Below, one piece after another: positions 7,255-16,978 of a DNA stretch of 64,000 nt. The stretch is from Terasakiella pusilla DSM 6293 (GTDB lineage: Bacteria; Pseudomonadota; Alphaproteobacteria; Rhodospirillales; Terasakiellaceae), in contig NZ_JHYO01000007.1 in NCBI RefSeq assembly GCF_000688235.1, forward strand, positions 89,062 to 153,061, in the 5' to 3' direction. The notes beneath the pieces were generated by a model. That model did not search any database. It was not told the DNA's origin and was given only the letters and a program-made list of their open reading frames with translations. The position numbers and the translations under genes are program-made. Position 1 is the first letter of the stretch. Each line of letters begins with the position of its first letter.

Positions 7255-10200
7255 ATGCCTGACGGAAACACAAGCAAGAATACAAATCAAAAGGCTTTCA
7301 CGCTTAAAAACCCGGTACGTTTTGTAACAGCTGCCAGCCTGTTTGACGGGCATGATGCTTCCATCAATATCATGCGCCGCATCCTACAGTCCAATGGGGC
7401 TGAGGTGATCCACCTTGGTCACAACCGTTCTGTGGACGAGATCGTTACCGCTGCAATCCAAGAAGACGTGCAAGGCATCGCTGTTAGCTCTTATCAGGGC
7501 GGGCATGTCGAGTACTTTAAGTACATGATCGACCTGCTGAAAGAACGTGGCGCAGGCCATATCAAGGTATTTGGTGGCGGTGGCGGCGTAATCGTCACTG
7601 ACGAAATTCAAGATCTGATGAGCCATGGTGTTGAGAAAATTTACTCTCCCGAAGATGGTCGCAAAATGGGCCTTGAAGGCATGATTCAAGATATGGTCAA
7701 ACGTTCGGACTATGCGCCGGCAAAAGACATTTCCTGCCCCAAAAGCCTCGCCAAACTGAAAAAAGGCGACAAACTAGATCTCGCACGCCTCATCACAGCA
7801 CTTGAAAATGATCAGCTGAGCGACAAGCTGAAAAGCGAAATCGATGAAGCGGGTGAAAAACAAAATGGTAAAATTCCGGTTGTCGGGATTACCGGTACAG
7901 GTGGTGCGGGTAAATCTTCCCTGACAGATGAATTGATCCGCCGCTTCCGCATGTATTCAAATGAGCCGAATATCGCTGTTCTCGCCATCGACCCGACACG
8001 CCGTAAAACAGGCGGCGCGTTACTCGGTGACCGTATCCGCATGAACGCGAATAAGGCCGACAATATTTATGTGCGCTCTATTGCGACACGTGACAATAAA
8101 GCCGAAGTTCCGGCAAGTATGACCTCCATCATCAATGCTTGTAAGGCTGCAGGCTTTGATCTTGTCATCGTTGAAACGCCGGGGATCGGGCAGGGTGACG
8201 CAGGCATCGTCCCTTATGTTGACTTCCCCATGTATGTCATGACACCTGAATTCGGGGCCGCTTCCCAACTTGAAAAAATCGATATGCTCGATTTCGCAGA
8301 GATCGTCGCGATCAACAAATTTGATCGGAACGGCGCGATGGACGCCTTGCGTGATGTTGCCAAACAAGTCATGCGCAACCGCGAACAGTTCCATTCTAAA
8401 CCCGAAGACATGCCTGTCATCGGCACCATCGCGTCGCGTTTCAATGACGAAGGCGTGACTGCGCTTTATTATGAACTGGTGACAAAGCTTAAGGACAAAA
8501 AGCTCGGTAAGCTGAAAACAACTTTGAAAGAAGCACCGGGCATCCGTCATTCTTCCCCCAAAACAGCGATCGTTCCACCAGAGCGTCGTCGCTATTTGGC
8601 TGAGATTGCGGACACGGTTCGCGGCTACCACGCAGAAATCGCCAAGCAAAGCAAAATTGCCCGTGAGCGCCAACAATTGCGCGAAACTATCCGCATGCTG
8701 GAAGAAGCTGGCGAAAAGGGCAAGAAAGCCATTCGCAAACTGTTAAAAGAACGTGATCAGGAGCTGGATGGTCGTTGCCACAAGCTTCTTGATATCTGGC
8801 CGACAGTGAAAGAAAACTATTCCGGTGACGAATATGTGGTCAAAATTCGTGACCGCGAAATCCGCACGTCACTGAAGTATGAAAGCCTTTCTGGTCTGAA
8901 AATCCCGAAGGTCTCTCTGCCACAGTTTGAAGACGAAGGCGAAATCCTCAAATGGTTGCTGAAAGAAAACGTCCCCGGCAGCTTCCCTTACACAGCTGGT
9001 GTCTTCGCCTTTAAACGCGAAGGGGAAGACCCGACACGTATGTTTGCAGGGGAGGGCGATCCTTTCCGCACCAACCGTCGCTTTAAGTATCTGTCACAAC
9101 ATTCTGATGCCAAACGTCTTTCAACTGCATTTGACTCCGTGACACTTTATGGTCAGGACCCGGATCACCGCCCCGATATCTATGGTAAAATCGGTAACTC
9201 CGGCGTCTCGGTCGCCACACTGGATGACATGAAAGTGCTATATGACGGCTTCGACCTGACAGCACCCAGCACCTCTGTGTCCATGACCATCAACGGTCCG
9301 GCTCCGATGATCCTTGCCATGTTCCTCAACACAGCTATCGATCAGCAGCTTGACAAATTCGAGAAAGACAACGGTCGTATCCCGACTGATGAAGAGATCG
9401 AAAAAATCAAAGCATGGGCATTGGCGAACACACGCGGGACCGTACAGGCTGATATTCTGAAAGAAGATCAGGGCCAAAACACCTGTATTTTCTCTACAGA
9501 ATTCGCCCTGAAAATGATGGGGGATATTCAGCAGTACTTCGTGGATCACAATGTCCGTAACTTCTACTCTGTCTCCATCTCCGGCTACCATATTGCGGAG
9601 GCAGGCGCCAACCCGATTTCCCAATTGGCCTTTACCTTGTCCAATGGCTTCACTTTCGCAGAAAGCTATCTGGCACGTGGCATGCAAATTGATGATTTTG
9701 CCCCGAACCTGTCCTACTTCTTCTCTAACGGGATGGACCCGGAATATACTGTCCTTGGTCGTGTCGCCCGTCGTATCTGGTCAACTGCAATGCGCTTTAA
9801 ATATGGTGCAAACGAACGCTCCCAGAAACTGAAATACCATATTCAGACATCTGGCCGTTCACTGCACGCGCAAGAAATGGATTTCAACGATATCCGCACG
9901 ACCTTACAGGCCTTACTGGCGACATACGACAACTGTAACAGCTTGCACACAAATGCTTATGACGAAGCCTTTACAACGCCGACAGAAGAGTCTGTGCGCC
10001 GTGCCTTGGCTATCCAAATGGTCATCAACCAGGAATTCGGACTGGCGAAAAACGAAAACCCGAACCAAGGGGCGTTTATTGTCGAAGAACTCACCGACCT
10101 TGTTGAAGAGGCCGTCCTTCGCGAATTTGAACGTATCTCCGAACGTGGGGGTGTGCTAGGTGCCATGGAAACAGGTTACCAGCGCGGCAAAATTCAAGAC

Positions 10201-10530
10201 GAGTCGCTTTACTATGAAATGAAAAAACATGATGGTTCCCTGCCAATCATCGGGGTGAACACCTTCCTCAACCCGAAAGAAGCAGAACCAATCACGCCCG
10301 ACTTGGCCCGCTCCACAACTGAAGAAAAAGAAAGCCAAATCAACCGCTTGCGCGAATTCCAAACACGCAACGCAGAAGAAGGTGAAAAAGCACTTCAGAA
10401 GTTGAAAGATACCGCAAGAGCTGGCGGCAACATGTTTGACGTTCTCATGGAAGCTGTTCGTTCCTGCTCTATGGGCCAAATTTCTGACGCTCTGTTTGAA
10501 GTTGGCGGCCAATACCGCAGAAACATGTAA
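7255..10530 (+). CDS. icmF: Fused isobutyryl-CoA mutase / G-protein chaperone IcmF
   Basis: An adenosylcobalamin enzyme interconverting isobutyryl-CoA and n-butyryl-CoA, with its own MeaB-type GTPase in one 1091-residue chain. Order: B12-binding domain with the cobalt-ligand motif LFDGHDASI (residues about 25-35), G-protein domain with Walker [13 protein letters not shown] (about 215), linker, then the mutase barrel. Substrate residues can be read: Phe597 in RMFAGEG and Gln741 in KEDQGQNT, where methylmalonyl-CoA mutase has Tyr and Arg. These match the Phe/Gln pair of characterised IcmF. The ATG at 7255 follows TGGGAGG. It is monocistronic, with a leader hairpin and a strong terminator. Confidence 0.96.
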   Translation: MPDGNTSKNTNQKAFTLKNPVRFVTAASLFDGHDASINIMRRILQSNGAEVIHLGHNRSVDEIVTAAIQEDVQGIAVSSYQGGHVEYFKYMIDLLKERGAGHIKVFGGGGGVIVTDEIQDLMSHGVEKIYSPEDGRKMGLEGMIQDMVKRSDYAPAKDISCPKSLAKLKKGDKLDLARLITALENDQLSDKLKSEIDEAGEKQNGKIPVVGITGTGGAGKSSLTDELIRRFRMYSNEPNIAVLAIDPTRRKTGGALLGDRIRMNANKADNIYVRSIATRDNKAEVPASMTSIINACKAAGFDLVIVETPGIGQGDAGIVPYVDFPMYVMTPEFGAASQLEKIDMLDFAEIVAINKFDRNGAMDALRDVAKQVMRNREQFHSKPEDMPVIGTIASRFNDEGVTALYYELVTKLKDKKLGKLKTTLKEAPGIRHSSPKTAIVPPERRRYLAEIADTVRGYHAEIAKQSKIARERQQLRETIRMLEEAGEKGKKAIRKLLKERDQELDGRCHKLLDIWPTVKENYSGDEYVVKIRDREIRTSLKYESLSGLKIPKVSLPQFEDEGEILKWLLKENVPGSFPYTAGVFAFKREGEDPTRMFAGEGDPFRTNRRFKYLSQHSDAKRLSTAFDSVTLYGQDPDHRPDIYGKIGNSGVSVATLDDMKVLYDGFDLTAPSTSVSMTINGPAPMILAMFLNTAIDQQLDKFEKDNGRIPTDEEIEKIKAWALANTRGTVQADILKEDQGQNTCIFSTEFALKMMGDIQQYFVDHNVRNFYSVSISGYHIAEAGANPISQLAFTLSNGFTFAESYLARGMQIDDFAPNLSYFFSNGMDPEYTVLGRVARRIWSTAMRFKYGANERSQKLKYHIQTSGRSLHAQEMDFNDIRTTLQALLATYDNCNSLHTNAYDEAFTTPTEESVRRALAIQMVINQEFGLAKNENPNQGAFIVEELTDLVEEAVLREFERISERGGVLGAMETGYQRGKIQDESLYYEMKKHDGSLPIIGVNTFLNPKEAEPITPDLARSTTEEKESQINRLREFQTRNAEEGEKALQKLKDTARAGGNMFDVLMEAVRSCSMGQISDALFEVGGQYRRNM

Positions 10531-10555
10531 AATCACCAAGTTCATTCACTTCTCA

Positions 10556-10588
10556 GGAGCTTTCCAATCGGAAAGCTCCTTTTTTTTT
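10556..10588 (+). terminator. Rho-independent terminator of icmF
   Basis: A perfect 10-bp stem, GGAGCTTTCC and GGAAAGCTCC with a 4-nt loop, is followed by nine T. It lies 26 bp after the icmF stop. Confidence 0.95.
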
Positions 10589-10692
10589 ATTCCAGTCAAA
10601 AAATACCCCCAGTGATACCGATCACATCGTTAGGTTGATTATTCGTCTATTTCCTTAAAAAAAGAAAAACACATTTTAAAGAGAGATATGTC

Positions 10693-12021
10693 GTGTCAAA
10701 TCAAGCGCTCCAATACGTCCACTTCAAGCCCAAATCCGTCCTGTTCAAAGAAGGGGAAAAGCCTGACTTCGCCTATATCATCAAAAAGGGAAACGTGCGC
10801 ATTTCCAAACGCGGGCCAAGCGGTAAAAAAATCTCAATCGCAAAAGCCGGGCAGGGCAATATCGTTGGTGAAATGGCGATTATTGCTGACAGTCCGCGCT
10901 CGGCAACTGTCGTCGCCATCGACACAGTCGAGGCAATTGCGATCAACAAAACATCCTTTGACACAAAGCTAAAGTCAGCCGATCCCTTTCTTCACTCGCT
11001 GATTTCAACAGTCATTAAGCGCCTACGCAAAACGTCAGATCACACCGTCGCTCTCTATGATAAAGTGCGCGAACAGGAGAAAAACAGCCTAATCACGGTG
11101 CAACCCAGCAAGAAAAAAGAAGTAACAAAAGAAGGCATCTCACGCGTAAACCTGTTGTTGGCTGATCCAAACCGGCAAACTCGGCACGGATTACGAAGCG
11201 GTCTCTTTAGCCACGGTTTTCGCGATATCTGTGACACCAGCATCTACCAACAAATTACTGAACAGACCCGCCATAAGAACTTTGATCTGATTATCCTTGA
11301 TGCCGCCTTTGGTATCTACGAGCTCACCACTCTCATCCAAGAAATCAGACATGCAAAATCCAGCAAAAAACCATTTGCGACTATTCTGGTGATTACAGAG
11401 AAACACCAGACTGAACTCCATGATCCTCTGCGCCATAGCGGGTGTGATGAAATTCTCACCAAACCACTCTCTATGATGGATATCATCGGCTTCATTGACA
11501 ATATGATCCAAAATAATGCACGTACTTTTATTGTGACCCGTGACTATGCTGGCCCCGACCGCCCCAATTACAAAGACCACACGGCGCAAGACGCCCCGCG
11601 CTTTCGCCCCCCAAACAGCCTTGTCGCTAAAATGGTCAATCGTGTTGACTGCAAGGTCGTAGATGAAGCCATCCAAAAAGCTTCTCTCCAATTCAACGAG
11701 ATGAAAATTGAACGCCACCTTGTGCAAATCGATTGGTTACTCAAACAGCTTGGTTCCACCGATTGCCCTCCACATGATATGCACTATCTGTTCGATCAGA
11801 TTGAACAGGCAATCAACGACCTCATCCTACGGACACAAGCTAGCCGTTTTGACGAGGCGCGAAAAATTTGTCACAAACTTAAACAGGCACTCTCATCCCC
11901 TTGTTTGCAAAAAATTACATCCCTCTACCAACTTTTGCTCCAGTGCTTCCCACAAAACACCACACCGCATGCAATCAGCACGTCAATTCTTCCACCTCAC
12001 TCGACGGCCTCTCTTTCATGA
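10693..12021 (+). CDS. Cyclic-nucleotide-binding / receiver-domain hybrid protein
   Basis: A 442-residue signalling protein with an unusual layout. Residues 5-115 form a cNMP-binding domain with a complete phosphate-binding cassette (GEMAII...PRSATV, Glu60 and Arg69). Residues 150-270 form a CheY-like receiver with Asp158, phospho-acceptor Asp203 (DLIILDAAF), Thr235 and Lys257 (LTKPLS). Residues 310-442 are helical, with no DNA-binding or catalytic motif I recognise; an Hpt-like histidine was looked for but not found with confidence. The start is GTG 10693 after GAGAG; an ATG at 10688 is in another frame. It may integrate cyclic nucleotide and phosphorelay signals, but no kinase is adjacent. 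Confidence 0.8.
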   Translation: MSNQALQYVHFKPKSVLFKEGEKPDFAYIIKKGNVRISKRGPSGKKISIAKAGQGNIVGEMAIIADSPRSATVVAIDTVEAIAINKTSFDTKLKSADPFLHSLISTVIKRLRKTSDHTVALYDKVREQEKNSLITVQPSKKKEVTKEGISRVNLLLADPNRQTRHGLRSGLFSHGFRDICDTSIYQQITEQTRHKNFDLIILDAAFGIYELTTLIQEIRHAKSSKKPFATILVITEKHQTELHDPLRHSGCDEILTKPLSMMDIIGFIDNMIQNNARTFIVTRDYAGPDRPNYKDHTAQDAPRFRPPNSLVAKMVNRVDCKVVDEAIQKASLQFNEMKIERHLVQIDWLLKQLGSTDCPPHDMHYLFDQIEQAINDLILRTQASRFDEARKICHKLKQALSSPCLQKITSLYQLLLQCFPQNTTPHAISTSILPPHSTASLS

Positions 12022-12088
12022 GAATAGCTCTGGACTTCCTAAAAATTGGGACTAAATTAGGGAAAAATTGACAACGTGATCGTGAACA

Positions 12089-12286
12089 ATGAAACGCAGA
12101 GTACAGCTTTCAAACGTCTATTTCGAAATCAGGCAGTATGGCAAATACCTGCGCGTTGCCGCTATTGATCCAAACAGTGGCACCGAGGCCCATTCCACCG
12201 GCCCGGTGACTATGGGCGAAGAAGTGCTTAAACGTGCCGCACACCGTAAGCTGGAATATATCCTGACAAAAAAGCTCCCTGATTAA
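12089..12286 (+). CDS. Small conserved protein, DUF6898-like
   Basis: A 65-residue protein with no signal or membrane segment. The pattern V-x-F-E...G-K-x-x-R-V-x-A-I-D-P-x-S-G-T-E and the C-terminal VLKRAAHRKLEYIL resemble DUF6898, a short family of unknown function seen in Rhodospirillales and relatives. Family recall is from memory and not checked by search. It follows the hybrid signalling gene by 67 bp, perhaps in the same transcript. Confidence 0.7.
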   Translation: MKRRVQLSNVYFEIRQYGKYLRVAAIDPNSGTEAHSTGPVTMGEEVLKRAAHRKLEYILTKKLPD

Positions 12287-12455
12287 GCTACTCAGAATCG
12301 TTCTGAAGCGCTATCAAAGGAAAAATTAATACAAATCAAATCCAAAACTTACGGAATAATAATTCCGCAAGGGGCCTAATATTATAATTTTTTTACATTT
12401 TTGACGTTTTCAACTCAAACAACGCTCAATCTCTGCGTTGAAAAAACCATTTTTC

Positions 12456-12483
12456 TTGACAACCTTCCCGGCTCCGATAGAGT
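12456..12483 (+). promoter_or_regulatory. Candidate sigma-70 promoter of livHMGF
   Basis: A consensus -35 TTGACA (12456-12461) is followed 16 bp later by TAGAGT (12478-12483), a four-out-of-six -10. It would give a leader of about 200 nt ahead of livH. Confidence 0.45.
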
Positions 12484-12580
12484 CAAAATCAATACATAAG
12501 GGCAAAAAAACACGCCCTATAAATTAAACTTTCGGGTCCCCATAGGCTTGGGATCTAGAAAACTTGGTTAGGCTACATCT

Positions 12581-12614
12581 GGTGGGAAATTGTTTTGTCT
12601 GAAAACATTTCACC
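12581..12614 (+). promoter_or_regulatory. Stem-loop in the liv leader
   Basis: GGTG, GAAAT and GTTTT pair with GAAAAC, ATTTC and ACC across small bulges around a GTCT loop. It has no T-run and lies about 75 nt upstream of livH. Its role is not known. Confidence 0.4.
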
Positions 12615-12689
12615 TCGCAATTACTTTATCGTCTCGTTTGCGGGACCATTTGTTGCTGCGCCACTAGTGAGAGACTTTTAAAGGCAAAA

Positions 12690-13604
12690 ATGGAATATTT
12701 CACCCAACAGTTAATCAATGGTGTCACATTGGGCTCAATCTACGGATTGATCGCAATCGGTTACACCATGGTTTACGGGATCATCGGTATGATCAACTTC
12801 GCACACGGCGAAATCTATATGATCGGTGCGTTTGTTTCGATGATCACGTTTCTTGTTCTCACCCTCGTGGGTGGGATCTGGCTTCCACTGGCACTTCTCG
12901 CCGCATTAATTATGGCGATGCTCTTCACCTCCATCTGGGGATGGACGGTTGAACGTATGGCCTATCGCCCGCTTCGCGGTTCATTCCGTCTCGCACCGCT
13001 GATCTCAGCCATTGGTATGTCGATTTTTCTGCAAAACCTGGTGCAGGTACTACAAGGCGCACGCGTTAAGCCGCTCCAACCGCTCATTTCAGGCGGTTTT
13101 GAGATTATGGAAAAAGACGGCTTCACCGTTACCATCAGCTATCTGCAAATTTTCATCATCGTCCTGACAATCGTCCTGATGACAATTTTCACGTTGCTGA
13201 TCAACAAAACATCACTGGGCCGCGCACAACGCGCAACAGAACAAGACCGTACAATGGCTGCCCTTATCGGCGTCAACGTTGACCGTACGATCTCCACAAC
13301 CTTTGTCATGGGCGCTGCGCTTGCAGCCGTTGCAGGCTTGATGGTTACCCTTTACTATGGTGTGATCGACTTTTACATCGGCTTCCTTGCCGGTATGAAA
13401 GCCTTTACAGCAGCCGTATTGGGCGGCATCGGCTCTATTCCGGGTGCGATGCTCGGTGGGTTGTTGATCGGCCTGATCGAAGCCTTCTGGTCCGGTTACT
13501 TCACCATTGAATACAAGGATGTTGCAGCATTCTCTATTCTCGTTCTGGTGTTGATTTTCCGTCCGACCGGTCTTCTTGGTAAACCCGAAATCGAGAAGGT
13601 GTAA
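12690..13604 (+). CDS. livH: Branched-chain amino-acid ABC transporter permease LivH
   Basis: One of two inner-membrane permeases of the high-affinity Leu/Ile/Val importer. The 304-residue protein is mostly hydrophobic, with the family opening QQLINGVTLGSIYGLIAIGYTMVYGIIGMINFAHG and the cytoplasmic coupling motif around RATEQDRTMAALIGVNVDRT. It is first in the livHMGF order and 6 bp from livM. In this class such operons also import other amphipathic amino acids, so substrate range is an inference from family. Confidence 0.95.
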   Translation: MEYFTQQLINGVTLGSIYGLIAIGYTMVYGIIGMINFAHGEIYMIGAFVSMITFLVLTLVGGIWLPLALLAALIMAMLFTSIWGWTVERMAYRPLRGSFRLAPLISAIGMSIFLQNLVQVLQGARVKPLQPLISGGFEIMEKDGFTVTISYLQIFIIVLTIVLMTIFTLLINKTSLGRAQRATEQDRTMAALIGVNVDRTISTTFVMGAALAAVAGLMVTLYYGVIDFYIGFLAGMKAFTAAVLGGIGSIPGAMLGGLLIGLIEAFWSGYFTIEYKDVAAFSILVLVLIFRPTGLLGKPEIEKV

Positions 13605-13610
13605 CGTCGT

Positions 13611-14921
13611 ATGTCAGTTCAAAACCAAAAACTAGATATGTTATCCTTATTAAAGGAATCTGGGCTTGCTGCACTCATTGCCGCAGCACTGGCCCTGCCA
13701 CTGGCAGGCTTTAAAACTTTCGACGTCAACGGCACCTTGACAGCTGAAACTCGTTTCAACTGGGTTTTAGTTGCTGCTGTTGTCGTCTTTTTTGGACGCA
13801 TGGCAATTTCCATCGGTCAAAAGACATTTTTCCCAAGTATGGGGCAGGCGGCGGGAGGTGCTGCGGGTTCCATTGGGGATGTCATCAATCAAAACCGGAC
13901 GCTGTTACTCTGCCTGTTGTTGGCAGCTGTCATCATCTTTCCGTTCACCCCCATGGCAAACCGCCATTCCCTTGACCTTGCCGTCTACGTCTTGATTTAC
14001 GTGATGCTCGGTTGGGGCCTCAACATTGTAGTTGGGCTTGCGGGTCTACTTGACCTTGGCTATGTGGCTTTTTATGCCGTTGGTGCCTATTCCTACGCTT
14101 TGTTGGCCACTACTTATGACCTGTCCTTCTGGATCTGTCTGCCACTGGCAGGGATCTTTGCGGCAAGCTTCGGGATTATCCTCGGCTTCCCGGTCCTTCG
14201 CTTACGTGGGGATTATCTTGCCATTGTGACCCTTGGCTTCGGGGAAATTATCCGCGTTGTCCTGTTAAACTGGTATGAATTTACGGGTGGTCCAGACGGC
14301 ATTTCCTCCATTCCGAAACCAACTTTCTTCGGCTTGGCTGAATTCTCTCGCAGTGGTTCGGACGGTCTGCCGCCATTCCATGAATTGTTCGGGATTGAAT
14401 ATTCCTCCCTACACAAGTTCATGTTCTTCTACTTCCTCATTTTAGCACTCGCGTTGGTCACCAACCTGTTTACACTCCGCATTCGTAAACTGCCTGTTGG
14501 CCGTGCGTGGGAAGCATTGCGTGAAGATGAAACCGCTTGTCGCTCCCTTGGCATCAACCCGACAAACACCAAACTTTCTGCTTTTGCGATTGGCGCGATG
14601 TTTGCTGGTTTTGCAGGTTCATTCTTTGCGACACGACAAGGCTTCATCAGTCCAGAATCCTTCACCTTCATTGAATCTGCGATTATTCTTGCCATCGTTG
14701 TTCTGGGGGGAATGGGCTCTCAGGTCGGTGTTGTTCTCGCCTCCATCGTGCTGGTCCTTGGCCCAGAAATCTTCCGTGAACTTGCAGAATACCGCATGCT
14801 TGCGTTTGGTGGCTTGATGGTTCTCGTTATGGTGTGGAAACCCAAAGGGCTGATGTCCAAACGTAATCCAACCGTCCTAATGCACAACGACACCAACGCC
14901 AAACAGGGAGCTGCGAAATGA
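13611..14921 (+). CDS. livM: Branched-chain amino-acid ABC transporter permease LivM
   Basis: Second permease of the Liv importer, 436 residues. Compared with short LivM proteins it has an N-terminal extension of about 120 residues with extra hydrophobic segments, as in E. coli LivM. The core has YVMLGWGLNIVVGLAGLLDLG, VLRLRGDYLAIVTLGFGEI and the EAA-like loop GRAWEALREDETACRSLGINP. Its stop overlaps the livG start by 4 bp (ATGA), indicating translational coupling. Confidence 0.95.
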   Translation: MSVQNQKLDMLSLLKESGLAALIAAALALPLAGFKTFDVNGTLTAETRFNWVLVAAVVVFFGRMAISIGQKTFFPSMGQAAGGAAGSIGDVINQNRTLLLCLLLAAVIIFPFTPMANRHSLDLAVYVLIYVMLGWGLNIVVGLAGLLDLGYVAFYAVGAYSYALLATTYDLSFWICLPLAGIFAASFGIILGFPVLRLRGDYLAIVTLGFGEIIRVVLLNWYEFTGGPDGISSIPKPTFFGLAEFSRSGSDGLPPFHELFGIEYSSLHKFMFFYFLILALALVTNLFTLRIRKLPVGRAWEALREDETACRSLGINPTNTKLSAFAIGAMFAGFAGSFFATRQGFISPESFTFIESAIILAIVVLGGMGSQVGVVLASIVLVLGPEIFRELAEYRMLAFGGLMVLVMVWKPKGLMSKRNPTVLMHNDTNAKQGAAK

Positions 14922-15793
14922 GTGATCAATCACATGAAGTTTCCGGCGTTCCGCTGCTGGAAGTAGAACATCTAACTATGCGCTTCGGTGGCCTTGTTGC
15001 CATTGGTGATCTTTCTTTCACTGCGATGCGCGAACAAATCACGGCTCTCATCGGGCCAAACGGGGCAGGGAAAACCACTGTTTTTAACTGTCTGACAGGT
15101 TTTTACAAACCAACCGAAGGGCGCCTGACGCTTCATCATCCAGTCAAGCAGGAACAGTATTATCTGGAACAAATGGATGGGTTCCGCATTCCGCAAGTTG
15201 CGGGCGTTGCACGGACCTTCCAAAACATCCGCCTGTTTGGCAACATGACCGTTCTGGAAAACCTGCTGGTTGCCCAGCACAACAAACTGATGGTCGAGTC
15301 CGGTTTCTCTGTCTTCGGTCTGTTGGGGTTGAAAAAATACCGCAAAGCCGAAGCTGAAGCGATTGAACTGGCAAAATACTGGCTGGATCGCGTGGGTCTA
15401 TATGACAAGGCGGACTGGAACTCATCCAACCTGCCATACGGTGACCAACGTCGTCTGGAAATTGCACGCGCGATGTGCACACGTCCACAGGCCTTGTGCC
15501 TCGACGAACCGGCCGCCGGTCTAAACCCCAAAGAAACATTAGAGATGAACGAGCTTTTCCACTTCATTAAGGAAGAAGAAAAGATCGGTCTGCTGTTGAT
15601 TGAACACGATATGTCCATGGTTATGGAAGTTTCCGACCATGTTGTCGTTATCGATTACGGGCGCAAAATCTCTGACGGGACACCAGATCATGTTAAAAAT
15701 GATCCGGCGGTTATCCGTGCCTACCTCGGTGAAGAAGAAGATGAAGAGCTACCGCCAGAAGTTGCCCAGGATTTTGAAGGGGAGAACGCCTAA
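14918..15793 (+). CDS. livG: Branched-chain amino-acid ABC transporter ATP-binding protein LivG
   Basis: One of the two ATPases energising the Liv importer. It has Walker A GPNGAGKTT, a Q-loop in ARTFQNIRLF, a signature region LPYGDQRRLEIARAM (degenerate LSGGQ, usual for LivG), Walker B ALCLDEPAAGLNP and the switch histidine in LLIEHDMSMVM. The C-terminal tail is acidic (EEEDEELPPE). It overlaps livM by 4 bp and livF by 1 bp. Confidence 0.95.
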   Translation: MSDQSHEVSGVPLLEVEHLTMRFGGLVAIGDLSFTAMREQITALIGPNGAGKTTVFNCLTGFYKPTEGRLTLHHPVKQEQYYLEQMDGFRIPQVAGVARTFQNIRLFGNMTVLENLLVAQHNKLMVESGFSVFGLLGLKKYRKAEAEAIELAKYWLDRVGLYDKADWNSSNLPYGDQRRLEIARAMCTRPQALCLDEPAAGLNPKETLEMNELFHFIKEEEKIGLLLIEHDMSMVMEVSDHVVVIDYGRKISDGTPDHVKNDPAVIRAYLGEEEDEELPPEVAQDFEGENA

Positions 15794-16503
15794 TGCTTAA
15801 GTTCACAGATGTTCATACCCACTACGGCAGCATTCAAGCACTCAAAGGGATCAACATTGAAATCAATGAAGGGGAAATCGTAACCCTGATCGGGGCCAAC
15901 GGTGCCGGCAAGACGACCACCTTGATGACAATGTGCGGCCTTCCTCAGGCCTCCTCTGGGACGGTTACTTTTGAAGGTGAAGACATTACCAAAAAACCAA
16001 CGGATAAAATCGTATCCAACGGTATTGCGGTATCGCCTGAAGGACGCCGTATCTTTCCGCGCATGACGGTTTTTGAAAACCTGCAAATGGGCGCGATTAC
16101 AACAGACCCAAAATATTTCGAAGAAGATTTAGCACGTGTTTACAAACTGTTCCCGCGCTTGCAGGAACGTTTAACCCAACGTGGCGGCACCTTATCCGGT
16201 GGGGAACAGCAAATGCTGGCGATTGCACGCGCCTTGATGGCCCGTCCGCGTCTGCTCTTGCTCGACGAACCCTCACTGGGGCTGGCCCCACTGGTCGTGC
16301 GTCAAATTTTCGAAATCATCAAAGAGATTAACGAGAAAGAAAAAATGACCGTCTTTCTTGTTGAACAAAACGCCTACCATGCCCTGAAACTGGCCCACCG
16401 CGGCTACGTTCTGGTCAATGGTGAAGTCACCATGAGTGGGACGGGCCAAGAACTTCTGGCAAGTCCTGAAGTTCGCGCGGCCTACCTCGAAGGTGGACAT
16501 TAA
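15793..16503 (+). CDS. livF: Branched-chain amino-acid ABC transporter ATP-binding protein LivF
   Basis: Second ATPase of the Liv importer, 236 residues, the normal length. It has Walker A IGANGAGKTT, signature TLSGGEQQMLAIARAL, Walker B LLLDEPSLGLAP, and VEQNAYHALKLAHRGYVL at the end, typical of LivF. The start ATG overlaps the livG stop (TAATG). A DUF6867-like gene follows after 11 bp with a GGAG ribosome site. Confidence 0.96.
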   Translation: MLKFTDVHTHYGSIQALKGINIEINEGEIVTLIGANGAGKTTTLMTMCGLPQASSGTVTFEGEDITKKPTDKIVSNGIAVSPEGRRIFPRMTVFENLQMGAITTDPKYFEEDLARVYKLFPRLQERLTQRGGTLSGGEQQMLAIARALMARPRLLLLDEPSLGLAPLVVRQIFEIIKEINEKEKMTVFLVEQNAYHALKLAHRGYVLVNGEVTMSGTGQELLASPEVRAAYLEGGH

Positions 16504-16514
16504 GGAGATAAAAA

Positions 16515-16859
16515 ATGGAATCCATTACAGGTGTATCACTTGGTGTCTTTCTAGGCTTAACTTGTTTTATTGCAGGCTTTTGCGCCTACATGACAGGTCA
16601 AGCACTGGCTTCAACGTGGCGCCCGATGTGGCAGCTTTTCCCCTACATGGTTTTGTTGGGATTAGCCGATCGCTTTTTAAGCTTTGCACTGTTTGACGGG
16701 CCTTTGCTGTCATTACAGGCCTACATCGTTGACACAGCCGTTCTCGTCCTCATTGCCGTCCTGTCTTTCATGGCGACAAGAGCCTCCAAAATGGTGGCTC
16801 AGTACCCGTGGCAGTACCAACGTGCAGGCTTGTTCAGCTGGAAAGAAATAAATGAATAA
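16515..16859 (+). CDS. DUF6867-like small membrane protein in the liv operon
   Basis: A 114-residue protein with three predicted hydrophobic segments: residues about 5-30, 45-62 and 70-88. The motif TWRPMWQLFPYMVLLGLADRF and the end YPWQYQRAGLFSWKE fit DUF6867, a family I recall beside liv genes in Rhodospirillales. Function is unknown. Being tightly linked to livF (AAGGAG, 11-bp gap), it may assist assembly or activity of the importer; that is inference. Confidence 0.75.
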   Translation: MESITGVSLGVFLGLTCFIAGFCAYMTGQALASTWRPMWQLFPYMVLLGLADRFLSFALFDGPLLSLQAYIVDTAVLVLIAVLSFMATRASKMVAQYPWQYQRAGLFSWKEINE

Positions 16860-16978
16860 TTGTGATTTTCTCTATTGAATTCAACCAATAGAAAGATCAT
16901 AGTTTTTCCTGTTAATTTATTTAGCAGGTTTTTTGACGGATTTAATAACTCCGTTTTTGATTAGGGAGACAATCAAAT

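Larger units (their letters stand above)
12287..12689 (+). other. Promoter and long leader of the liv operon
   Basis: These 400 bp contain no ORF. They hold the hairpin CGGAAT aata ATTCCG (about 12354-12369), a candidate promoter near 12456, a purine- and T-rich start region, and a leader of about 200 nt with a bulged stem-loop. A weak ribosome site (TTTTAAAGG) precedes livH. Confidence 0.6.
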
